From Onchidella celtica (taxonomy: Eukaryota; Mollusca; Gastropoda; Systellommatophora; Onchidiidae), in contig OZ007581.1 of assembly GCA_963931925.1 (NCBI GenBank), positions 12,708,162-12,772,161 on the forward strand: 64,000 bases of DNA, read 5' to 3'. The number at the start of each line of letters is the position of its first letter. Position 1 is the first letter of the stretch. The translations under genes were made by a program, and so were the position numbers. Below, piece after piece: positions 13,101-25,100 of the stretch. Under the pieces are notes generated by a model, which was given only the letters and a program-made list of their open reading frames with translations, had not been told where the DNA came from and made no database searches.

Positions 13101-16100
13101 TTAAACAATCTATAAAGGGCCAAAAAGCCCAGCATTATTATATAAACAATGAAAAACTGTACAATAAATTCCAAAAGAAATAGAAATGGAACAATTCTTT
13201 TGGGTGCAATTGAATAGGTTGAACTAACAAGACGTCACACGCCTGCTTTGTTTACCTCCACCGCCATTACGCTTGTAAATGCTGTTTGCTCTAAGGTTAT
13301 TCCACACAGTATCGTTACTGAAATAGTAAGGGCAAATTTTTTCATTCCGCTACAAACATCTGAACCATATTCTGACGACGTTACAGTTCTGTACGTGTGC
13401 AATGTTGTGCAGTGTGTAGGCATGGCCACACACATACACACACAAAATAGTCAACTTCCAACCGTTCCTGTATCGTTATCTGAGGTCTCTCAGATTGGTT
13501 CTATATCACAATTTGTATATTTCTATTCACACCCAAAGCTCGGTGCCTTTATCAGCATGTGCACAATTCATAGACTGTTTATCCCTAAATGATTCTATTT
13601 GTGGGTGGGGGAAGGGGGGGGGGGTGCTTTGTATTCAACAGCACAGTTTCTCGTGACGTACGTGAAGCAAACCAATCGTCAGACAGAAAATCTTCTTCTT
13701 CTCAATCTTACCTCAACGCCATTGATCCAGTGATTTCCATATGTGGGCGTGCCGTCCAGGCTGATGTTCTGCAGCTCCGAGACTTGCCAGGAGTACTGGG
13801 GAGAATTTCTTTCGTGGGTTATGGATGGATGGATGGGTGAAAGTATGGATGGATGGATGGGTGAAATTATGGATGGGTGGATGGGTGGATGTATGGATGG
13901 ATGGATGGTTGGATGTATGGATGGATGGATGGTTGGATGTATGGATGGATGGATGGATGGTTGGATGTATGGATGGATGGATGGTTGGATGTATGGATGG
14001 ATGGATGGTTGGATGTATGGATGGATGGATGGTTGGATGTATGGATGGATGGATGGTTGGATGTATGGATGGATGGATGGTTGGATGTATGGATAGATGG
14101 ATGGGGACGGTATGGCTGGATAGATGGATGGGGACGGTATGGCTGGATGGATGGATGGGGACGGTATGGCTGGATAGATGGATGGGGACGGTATGGCTGG
14201 ATAGATGTATGGGGACGGTATGGCTGGATAGATGGATGGGGACGGTATGGCTGGATAGATGGATGGGGACGGTATAGCTGGATAGATGGATGGGGACGGT
14301 ATAGCTGGATAGATGGATGGGGACGGTATGGCTGGATAGATGGATGGGGACGGTATGGCTGGATAGATGGATGGGGACGGTATAGCTGGATAGATGGATG
14401 GGGACGGTATGGCTGGATAGATGGATGGGGACGGTATGGCTGGATAGATGGATGGGGACGGTATGGCTGGATGGATGGATGGGGACGGTATGGCTGGATG
14501 GATGGTTGGATGTATGGATAGATGGATGGGGACGGTATGGCTGGATGGATGGATGGGGACGGTATGGATGGATAGATGGTTGGATGTATGGATAGATGGA
14601 TGGGGACGGTATGGCTGGATAGATGGATGGGGACGGTATGGCTGGATGGATGGATGGGGACGGTATGGCTGGATAGATGGATGGGGACGGTATGGCTGGA
14701 TAGATGAATGGGGACGGTATAGCTGGATAGATGGATGGGGACGGTATGGCTGGATAGATGAATGGGGACGGTATGGCTGGATAGATGGATGGGGACGGTA
14801 TGGCTGGATAGATGGATGGGGACGGTATAGCTGGATAGATGGATGGGGACGGTATAGCTGGATAGATGGATGGGGACGGTATGGCTGGATAGATGGATGG
14901 GGACGGTGTTACGAATTCAAGGAAGGGTGTGCCCTGCAGTGTTACGAGGTGGGTCCTCGAATGTTACAAGTTGGGGTATACTAAATTATAAATTTAGGTG
15001 TTCGACTGCATTTTTAATAATTATCGAGAGGTTTTAGAAATTACTCTGCCATACCATGCCACATACACTAATAACAATTTCGAGTAGGTTATATCAAGGA
15101 CCTTGTAGGGCCACAAATTTATTACTTAAAATTCCTAACAATTTCGTCTATCTTTTACATATTAAAAAGACAACATCAGCAGCATCAAATGAAAATACTA
15201 TAATACATAACTAGAAGTCTCCTCTAGGTTCTTAAAGATTAGAAAATCCATATCGTTCTGACTCATTCACAATTTACTTAGTAATTATTTATCTTCAGAA
15301 ATATGATCTGCCTACTATCTCACAAATAATATTCTATGTCTCAGACGACAATATTGACTCAGTTAATTACTTATAAAAGATCAAACCGTCAAGACACACT
15401 GACGTAGTTAAAATAGATCTAGATCTGCTCTAGGATGGGCTGGCAATCCCCAGCCTCATCCAGACACATCAATTACAATTTACAAATGTGTATATCAGTC
15501 ACTCTTTCTAGATCTTAATTGCAAGTAAAACTTTATGGTCTTGCATCCCTTTGGTCGCACTTCTACTGGAAAATTAGGGTCAGATTCACATCATCTCGAA
15601 TCATGGTGACTACACTTACGATTGGTTCCCTGAACGATTTCAGGGAACTGGAGAAAATAGCTGTGGAATATTTCATTGTCTATCCAGGACATAGACATGA
15701 CGTTAACAGTCTGTTGGTTCTCTCTGGCTGAACCTCTAGCCGACCACCCTCGTAGCTGGAAATTCTACATGGAAGTGAGGTAGCATAAAGATGTTCCCGC
15801 TTATCTTCTGCAAAACCACGTGACTGCTCAAATTTGATTGGTGCATCCACTTCGAGCTCCGCTCGCAGCGCCAATAGATTCTATTAATAGTAACAGACAA
15901 AGTAACTCAACTATGTCAAAACCAATCGCAAAGTCTCTACACCCTAAACGTTTTATGTACGAATTTATTCACTCCTTATTCGCCCCGTCTTTCCCTGTTA
16001 AAGTACACCCAAACCACGGGGTCGAAAACTGCATCGTCACTGTTAATCCATCCATTCGTTCCATCTTGCCCCACCCTCCCTCCATCTCCAAGAAAAGCGT

Positions 16101-19100
16101 CACAAAAACAAACTGTCCACGGGAATAGTTCAAGGACGTTTGGACTGGCCAAAATCAATGACGGCATGAAACAAACAAAACGTGACCCAGCACGGCAATT
16201 CAAGCCCCAACCCTGACATATCCCCCACCCCAGTGAAAATTTTAAATAAAATTTACACGATAGGATCCAAGAAATCCCAAAGTTATTGTGGTAGGGGCTT
16301 AAGTAGTACTGTAGAAAGATGAGCCTTAAGCTTGAGAAGAAAAATCTAACTAAGAACGTGCATATTGGATGGACAAAAAGCATACAATTATTGATGCCAC
16401 GTTCTATAGAATTTATTCTATTTAAACATTCTTACTGCACACAATCAAAATTCTCAGAAACATCTATAATAATAATGAGTATATCACTGTATACTGCTGG
16501 ATTAAAGTATAACTATTATGAAGTAATGAAGCCTTACTGAAGGAATAGGCTTATAACTATATAGTCAACACACACAATTGCTGCTTATATACACATTCAC
16601 ACACAATATATTGTTAATTAAAATACTGTGGTATCCAATGGCAGCAGTAGCTCTGGTAGCTTGGTTTGCCATGTCTTCATCTCATTGACCCGCTGACAAG
16701 GGCGTCAGGTTTGCCAGAAGTTCAGGTCACAGTCAGGAATGACGCTGGTGGAAAGAGGATATTCACAAAAAAAGGATTGTAAAACTGGTTCATAAAGTAA
16801 TGAACAAGATAAATGTGAATCCATCCACCGTCTAGAATTGAGGGGGACAAGCACTATCCAACCCCAATACAAGACACAACACTCTTTAATAGGAAATTAA
16901 ATGAGACGTGACAAAATATCAGCTTGGGAATTGTCACCGCCCGGGATAGACCGGATAACAAACCGGTATTCCTGGAGTGCAAGACTCCACCTCGTTAATC
17001 GAGCATTTTTAGCCCTGTTAGTCTTTAAGAATAACAACGGACGATGGTCCGTTTCAATTATAAACTCGGACATGAGTAGATATCGCGAAAATGCGTTTAC
17101 AGCAAAAATGATAGCGAGGCACTCTCGCTCGATAATTGCATAGCGGCATTCCCTATCCAGCAACTTGCGGCTGGCGTATAGACATGGCCGCAAGGTATCG
17201 TCTCGTTCCTGTAATAACACAGCTCCCAATCCCTTGTCCGACGCATCAGTGCGGACAATAAATATTTGGTTTATATCTGGTAGTATGAGAATGGGGGAAG
17301 TGGAAAACAATTGTTGAACGGTACGAAGTGTATCAGCACATTCGGTTGTCCATTTCACTTTATTAGGAAAATTCTTTCTTGTGAGGTCCGATAACGGAGC
17401 TGTAAGCGAAGAAAAATTTGGAATGAATTTCCTATAATAGTTTAGAAAGCCCAATAAACTACGAACTTCTTTCTTAGTTCGAGGAGGTTGGAGCTTTAAG
17501 ATGGTAGTTATCTTCTTGTCATCCGGAGTCTGAACGCCGTGGGCAATTGTATGGCCCAGAAAATTAATTTCATTATATCCTAAAAACACCTTACTGGGTT
17601 TCGCCGTAAGGCCAGCTCGACGAAGAGCAATAAAAACTTGTCGTAGGGCTGCGAGGTGGCCCGACCAATCGGTTTCATAAATACAAATGTCGTCAAAATA
17701 CGACAATACGGAATTCATACCCTGGAGTAATATTGTCATCATACGGGCGAAAGTAGCAGGGGCTGTAACTAACCCGAAAGGCATATAGCGCCACTGCATA
17801 AGACCCAACGGAGTCTGAAAAGCGGTATATTGCTTGCTATTCTCATGAAGCGGAATTTGCCAATAACCTTTAGAAAGATCAATTTTAGAAAAAATCGTTG
17901 CCCTCGCTAACTGAGCAAAAAGATTCTCCTGGTTGGGAATCGGTTCCGCGTCATATATCGTAACCTCATTAAGTTTACGATAGTCAATACAAAAACGCAC
18001 TGTATCATCTTTTTTTTTCACTAAGACGATGGGTGAGTTATATGGACTCGTCGATCGCTCTATCACTCCTAGGTGAAACATGTTACGTACCTGGGTTATT
18101 ATAGTCTCTTGTGCGTGCAGCGGACGCGGATATGGTTTAACAAAGACGGGTATATCCGTCTTTAATCTTATAACATGCTGTACCAAAGAAGTATTACCTG
18201 GTAGATCAGTAAAGACAGCAGTAAACTCGTTAAGCAAATCTCTTAAATCTTGTCTTTGCGATTCAGATAAATCTGGATTTATATTTACATCCGAAGTGTT
18301 TTCAGAAGATCGAAGTGCGGGGATTGAATTCTCTATCTTAATAGGATCATCATCGTCAACTGAAACCAAGGCCGCATTGGCCTGTGCAACCACATTTCGG
18401 TGATTATTCTGTCGATTATCATCGTCGGACAGGTACTGCTTTAACATATTTATATGGAAGACTTTGTCCTGTCCTCGAATCTTGATAAGATAATTTACTC
18501 GAGAAAGTCTCTTTAGAACTTTAAAAGGTCCCTTCCATGTAAGAAGGAGTTTATTTTTCGTTTCCGGAAGGAGAACAAGAGTTTGGTCTCCGACGGCCAA
18601 GGTTCGCAATCGGCTACCTTGATCACGATATTGTTTATAAAGACTCGCATGCGCAGCTGAAGATTTTTGTGCGAGCTGACATGCGTTAAGTATTCGCTGG
18701 CGCAAGTCTACAACGTATTGATATGCAGACCGCGTATCATTGTCGTCGGTGTCTGATCCGGCGAATAAATCATGGAGTATGGCCATTGGACCACGCGGCT
18801 TACGACCATACAATAATTCAAAGGGAGAAAAACCCGTCGATGCGTTCGGTAGTTCTCGGTATGCAAAAAGAATAGCGGGGAGCTGTCGATCCCAATCACT
18901 CGGTTTGTCGGCGGAAACTCGCGCAAGCATACTTTTCATGGTAGCATTCCACCGTTCACAGCAGCCATTAGACTGTGGGTGGTATGGAGATGTCAATCTT
19001 TGTTTAATCCCGACCAACTCCAAGACTTTCTTAAAAAGCTCAGAGGTAAACTGTGGACCTCTGTCCGATAAAATTTCAACCGGAAACCCAAGACGCGAAA

Positions 19101-22100
19101 AAATAGTAATAAGAGCTTCAGCGACATGATCAGCTGAAATGTCTTTTAGCGGAATGGCCTCTGGCCAACGGGTTGCGTAGTCAATGACAGAAAGTATAAA
19201 ACGATGTCCTCTGTCTGACTTGTGTAGGGGACCAACTATATCTACGGCAACGCGCTCAAATGGTCTGGAAACCATTGGCATCTCCTGCAGAGGAGCTCGC
19301 GATGCTCTTCCTTTAGGAGTACGTCTCTGACATACGTCACATGTTGATACGAACCGGTTTACATCTGCGTAAATACTGGGCCAAAAAAATTGCGATAGTA
19401 TTCGAGACTTAGTTCTGGCCTTTCCCTGGTGACCCGCCAAGGAAGTGTCATGCGCGAGACGAATAATGTCGCGACGAAAAGATCTCGGTACTACAAGTTG
19501 CATAACGGTCTCTCGCTTATTCTGAAAATTACGATATAATAAGTCATCTTTAATAAGAAACTTAGAGGTATCCGGTGCGGTAGGATCAACCTTAGCAAAC
19601 AAATGTTTCAATGTGGGATATGAATGTTGCTCATCATGAAATGCACTAGACGTTATGTTCACTTCAATAGTAGGATTACTCAATGGACTGTCTGCTCGTC
19701 GACTCGATTGTAGGCGTGTTGTCGCACAAGCAATAATCTCATCCTCAGTCCAAATTTCCAAGTTACCGATAGGAAACTTATTTACTTGAGGTACATTCCC
19801 TATGATTATATCAGCCACCGGATTAGGCAGTACACATGCAGTAACAATACCTGTGAGAAAAGGTGTATCAATATAAACTTCTGCAAGACGGAATCGCTCT
19901 ACAGATCCGCCAAAAGTAATACAAGTTACCTCCTTGTCCAAAAATTGTGTTGGACGGACTAGTGACTGTCGAACGCCGATAGTCGTGCATCCGGAGTCAC
20001 GTAGAACAGAAGCGCGAATCGCGTTCACGCGGCCCTGGTAGAATGTTAATTCACCCAGTTCATGTAGGGCGGACATGACTGGAATACTCTTTGATTGCGA
20101 TGAAGATCCAGAATGACCGTCAGTCTCATAAAGTGTAGGTTTAACCGAGCAGGCATTTGCTGACTCCAATTTCACGTTACAAAATCTCTGTATGTGGCCT
20201 ACCCTATTACACTTATAACATATAGTACGATTAGGATCGTTTCCACGATAGGGAAGACTCTGTGGTCTATTATAATTATGAGTATCATCAAAATGCACTC
20301 GTCGCGGCGGTCCCTGAGGCCGGTTATATTGTTGGCCTGGATAGTAGCCACGATAATACGGGCGAGGCTCGTAAAAAGAATAACTCTGGTATCCTCGACG
20401 CGGGGATACATTACCTCGATTCGGAAAATCTCTCTGTCTACAAAAAGGCGGCTCTGATTGAGAGCGTGGATTTGGGGCCTGACGACGAGTCGGCCTTGAA
20501 CGATCGTGTCCGGTTGGCGCTCCTTTGGCTACGTTGGCATAACACGGTGTTGCAGTTGAAGGCTTTGCCAAAGGACGATTTGGGTGGGCGGACGCATACC
20601 GTTCCGCGCACGATGTGATTTCTTCAGAGGATGTCGGTGCCCTCTCTTTAAGGTGGGCGACTAAATCGGAATGACATGCCGTATAGATTTGGTCTTTCAA
20701 GACCAAATCGTAAAGTTGGGAATAATTTCCGGTAGTTACGTTCGCGAGCTCTATCCAGCGATCTAAATAATGTTTCAATCGATTGACATAAGTTGAGAAA
20801 TTTTCAGATGGCTCAGGTTTACATGAGCGAAATCTTTGATGAAAGCCATCCTCGGTATGCTGGAATCGTTTAAGCAATGCTGTTTTAAGCTTGTCATAAT
20901 CATTGGCATCTTCTACTTTAAGGCTGTGAAATACCTCTAAAGCCTTACCTGTTAATAAATTGGACAGGCATGAACTGTACATCGCCTGCTGCCATCCGAC
21001 ACATTTAGCGTGTAACTCGAACCGATGTAAATATGCGTCGATCCGGTCGAGTTTTTCATTAAATGGTGGTAGTTTTGGTTTAGTAGCATAAGTATTGGTG
21101 GCAGTGGTGGGTGTTACAAGCGATTGTTGCTCTAACTTTTTCATTGCGAGTTCATGCTGTCTTTCCTTTTCTCTCTCTCTTTCTTTTTCTCGTTCTCTTT
21201 CTTCTTTTTCTCTTTCTCTTTCTTCTTTTTCTCTCTCTCTTGCTTCTTTTTCTCTTTCTCTTTCTCTTGCTTCTTTTCGATCCTCGCGCTCTCGGTCTTG
21301 TTGTACTTGTCGTTCGCACCACGCGGCGCGTTCTTCCTCTGGTATGCCCAGAACTTTGGCAGATTCTAAGTATTTAAGAAACTCAGCCATGATATGTTAA
21401 AGTCTGTAAATAGTAAGTATTTACCTACTATTAAGGAATATCGCGGTATCAATTATATTATATGAACAGATATTGTCTGTTAATATTAATTCAGTGTCTT
21501 ATGTTAGCACTGCTTCGCGAAAAGAACGTTCTATCTCTCTCTGTGAAAATTACAGGCAGTATCACTTAAACTGCAAACACTTTATCTCTCTCTGAAAATT
21601 ACAGGCAGTATCACTTAAACTGCAAAAACTTTATCTCTCTCTCTCTCTGAATTCTAGTAAAGCAGTGCTGTCTATCCGTTGCTCCCACTGCAATAAAATA
21701 CTATATATCGCCTTTACTGCGATAAATTAATGTCTTGAGTGATCACTCTCAAAATTTACGTCTCTCTCAACGCAACGAACCAGTGTCCTCTGTTATCACT
21801 GTCAAAAACGAATCGCTCTCTCAATGCGATGAATCAAAACTATATCTCTTTCTCAACACGACAAATTTGAAATATCTCTCTCTCAACACGACAAATTTGA
21901 AATATCTCTCTCTTCACAAAATGCGCACACGCAGTGTCTTCTGTTACCACTGCAAAATTATTCTCTCTAGATCTATCTTCAACGTGAAATTGTCACGTGA
22001 ACCAAAAATTATTATATTTCTCTCTCTCACATATGTCAATACCAGATTACAATTCAACGTGGTTTTAGCACGTGAAACACCTCAGGCATATATTGCAAAC

Positions 22101-25100
22101 ATATCAATGTTAGTATAGTAGTTTAAAGTTTATAAGCAAAAAAAAAAACAATAAACAGGACGTATACTGACGAGTAAAACGAACGATAACAGACCCTACA
22201 AGTCCTAACTTATATTACAGATAGTTTAAGAAAAAGACAGGAGAGACATCTTCCTAAAGAAAAGTGAGGAAGGAAAAGAACGCCACAATCTATACGAATA
22301 ATGGATCCCTAATAGAACTATTCACAGAGAAGCAAATCCCCCCGAGTTATTTTACATAGCCACCAAGGCCTCCAATATCCTTCGTAATGGCAAAGAAGAT
22401 ATGCTAACCTATGATCCCAACCAACCTCCCGCACTTAAACTAAACATATAGTAAATAGTAAAATGGCCTGGAACACACACACAGAGCGGAAAGTACGTCG
22501 CCCTCCTCAAGACTGTTAGATAGATGGTTCACTTATCTTTGTTTTTGAGGAATTCAGGTGGTAATATCCTCAATCCATAGCTCCAAGCCCAAAACTGTAT
22601 TTCTGTCTGAGGTAGATCTGGACGGTGAAAGGGTTCCCTCGCCGGTGTCCACGGGTCAATGGGATGTTGAATTCACCATATGAAATTGAAACACAATATT
22701 AAATTAGTACAAATTGTCTAACATCGATAATAAAAAGACCTGAAAACATAATATTACAAGAGTACAATATTAAATGATGGAATAAAAAAAAATACAATAG
22801 GTTTTAAAATAATTTAACTAAGTGGCATGGCGTTATTAAAGTTCTTTAACGGTCCCTCTCCAGTGTTACGAATTCAAGGAAGGGTGTGCCCTGCAGTGTT
22901 ACGAGGTGGGTCCTCGAATGTTACAAGTTGGGGTATACTAAATTATAAATTTAGGTGTTCGACTGCATTTTTAATAATTATCGAGAGGTTTTAGAAATTA
23001 CTCTGCCATACCATGCCACATACACTAATAACAATTTCGAGTAGGTTATATCAAGGACCTTGTAGGGCCACAAATTTATTACTTAAAATTCCTAACAATT
23101 TCGTCTATCTTTTACATATTAAAAAGACAACATCAGCAGCATCAAATGAAAATACTATAATACATAACTAGAAGTCTCCTCTAGGTTCTTAAAGATTAGA
23201 AAATCCATATCGTTCTGACTCATTCACAATTTACTTAGTAATTATTTATCTTCAGAAATATGATCTGCCTACTATCTCACAAATAATATTCTATGTCTCA
23301 GACGACAATATTGACTCAGTTAATTACTTATAAAAGATCAAACCGTCAAGACACACTGACGTAGTTAAAATAGATCTAGATCTGCTCTAGGATGGGCTGG
23401 CAATCCCCAGCCTCATCCAGACACATCAATTACAATTTACAAATGTGTATATCAGTCACTCTTTCTAGATCTTAACTGCAAGTAAAACTTTATGGTCTTG
23501 CATCCCTTTGGTCGCACTTCTACTGGAAAATTAGGGTCAGATTCACATCATCTCGAATCATGGTGACTACATTTACGATTGGTTCCCTGAACGATTTCAG
23601 GGAACTGGAGAAAATAGCTGTGGAATATTTCATTGTCTATCCAGGACATAGACATGACGCTAACAGTCTGTTGGTTCTCTCTGGCTGAACCTCTAGCCGA
23701 CCACCCTCGTAGCTGGAAATTCTACATGGAAGTGAGGTAGCATAAAGATGTTCCCGCTTATCTTCTGCAAAACCACGTGACTGCTCAAATTTGATTGGTG
23801 CATCCACTTCGAGCTCCGCTCGCAGCGCCAATAGATTCTATTAATAGTAACAGACAAAGTAACTCAACTATGTCAAAACCAATCGCAAAGTCTCTACACC
23901 CTAAACGTTTTATGTACGAATTTATTCACTCCTTATTCGCCCCGTCTTTCCCTGTTAAAGTACACCCAAACCACGGGGTCGAAAACTGCATCGTCACTGT
24001 TAATCCATCCATTCGTTCCATCTTGCCCCACCCTCCCTCCATCTCCAAGAAAAGCGTCACAAAAACAAACTGTCCACGGGAATAGTTCAAGGACGTTTGG
24101 ACTGGCCAAAATCAATGACGGCATGAAACAAACAAAACGTGACCCAGCACGGCAATTCAAGCCCCAACCCTGACAGACGGTATAGCTGGATAGATGGATG
24201 GGGACGGTATGGCTGGATAGATGGATGGGGACGGTATGGCTGGATAGATGGATGGGGACGGTATAGCTGGATAGATGGATGGGGACGGTATGGTTGGATA
24301 GATGGATGGGGACGGTATAGCTGGATAGATGGATGGGGACGGTATAGCTGGATAGATGGGTGGGGACGGTATAGCTGGATAGATGGATGGGGACGGTATA
24401 GCTGGATAGATGGATGGGGACGGTATAGCTGGATAGATGGATGGGGACGGTATAGCTGGATAGATGGATGGGGACGGTATAGCTGGATAGATGGATGGGG
24501 ACGGTATAGCTGGATAGATGGATGGGGACGGTATAGCTGGATAGATGGATGGGGACGGTATAGCTGGATAGATGGATGGGGACGGTATGGCTGGATAGAT
24601 GGATGGGGACGGTATAGCTGGATAGATGGATGGGGACGGTATGGCTGGATAGATGGATGGGGATGGTATGGCTGGATAGTTGGATGGGGACGGTATAGCT
24701 GGATAGATGGATGGGGACGGTATAGCTGGATAGATTGATGGGGACGGTATAGCTGGATAGATGGATGGGGACGGTATGGCTGGATAGATGGATGGGGACG
24801 GTATGGCTGGATAGATGGATGGGGACGGTATGGCTGGATAGATGAATGGGGACGGTATAGCTGGATAGATGGATGGGGACGGTATGGCTGGATAGATGGA
24901 TGGGGACGGTATGGCTGGATAGATGGATGGGGACGGTATGGCTGGATAGATGGATGGGGACGGTATGGCTGATAGATGAATGGGGACGGTATGGCTGGAT
25001 AGATGGATGGGGACGGTATGGCTGGATAGATGGATGGGGACGGTATGGCTGGATAGATGGATGGGGACGGTATGGCTGGATAGATGGGTGGAGAGCCTAA

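Larger units (their letters stand above)
10240..13255. other. Gene A intron 3 with a possible cassette exon and a coding-like fragment
   Basis: Three kilobases between exons 3 and 4, both phase 1. It contains a possible exon (11120-11255), a plus-strand coding-like fragment (12160-12720), a G-run near 11620 and poly-T near 11826. The rest shows nothing recognisable. Confidence 0.5.
14907..24175 (-). mobile_element. Intact Gmr1-like Ty3/gypsy LTR retrotransposon (9269 bp) in gene A intron 1
   Basis: Transcribed from the minus strand, the parts run: 5' LTR 24175-22864, primer-binding site, leader of about 1.47 kb, one Gag-Pol frame (21390-16897), a 678-bp 3' region, polypurine tract, and 3' LTR 16218-14907. 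The LTRs are each 1312 bp with TG...CA ends. I find three differences between them, all C/T: 15519/23476, 15615/23572 and 15703/23660. The 5-bp target duplication is perfect. Everything expected of a recent, potentially mobile copy is present. Pol order is PR-INT-RT-RH, unlike standard Ty3/gypsy elements. It lies in the same transcriptional sense as gene A. Confidence 0.95.

Noticed and set aside
13743..14984. Several [13 protein letters not shown] frames of 65 to 214 codons
   Set aside because: Unit lengths of 24 and 27 bp are multiples of three, so frames stay open through the minisatellite. They overlap each other in different frames and cross the retrotransposon boundary.
15838..16128. 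96-codon frame present identically at 23795-24085
   Set aside because: It is found twice only because it lies in both LTRs. There is no sign of a protein gene, and it is antisense to the element.
20262..21400. Plus-strand frames of 70 to 118 codons opposite Gag
   Set aside because: Shadows of the Gag-Pol frame, favoured by its Arg/Glu/Lys repeat and Arg-rich codons.
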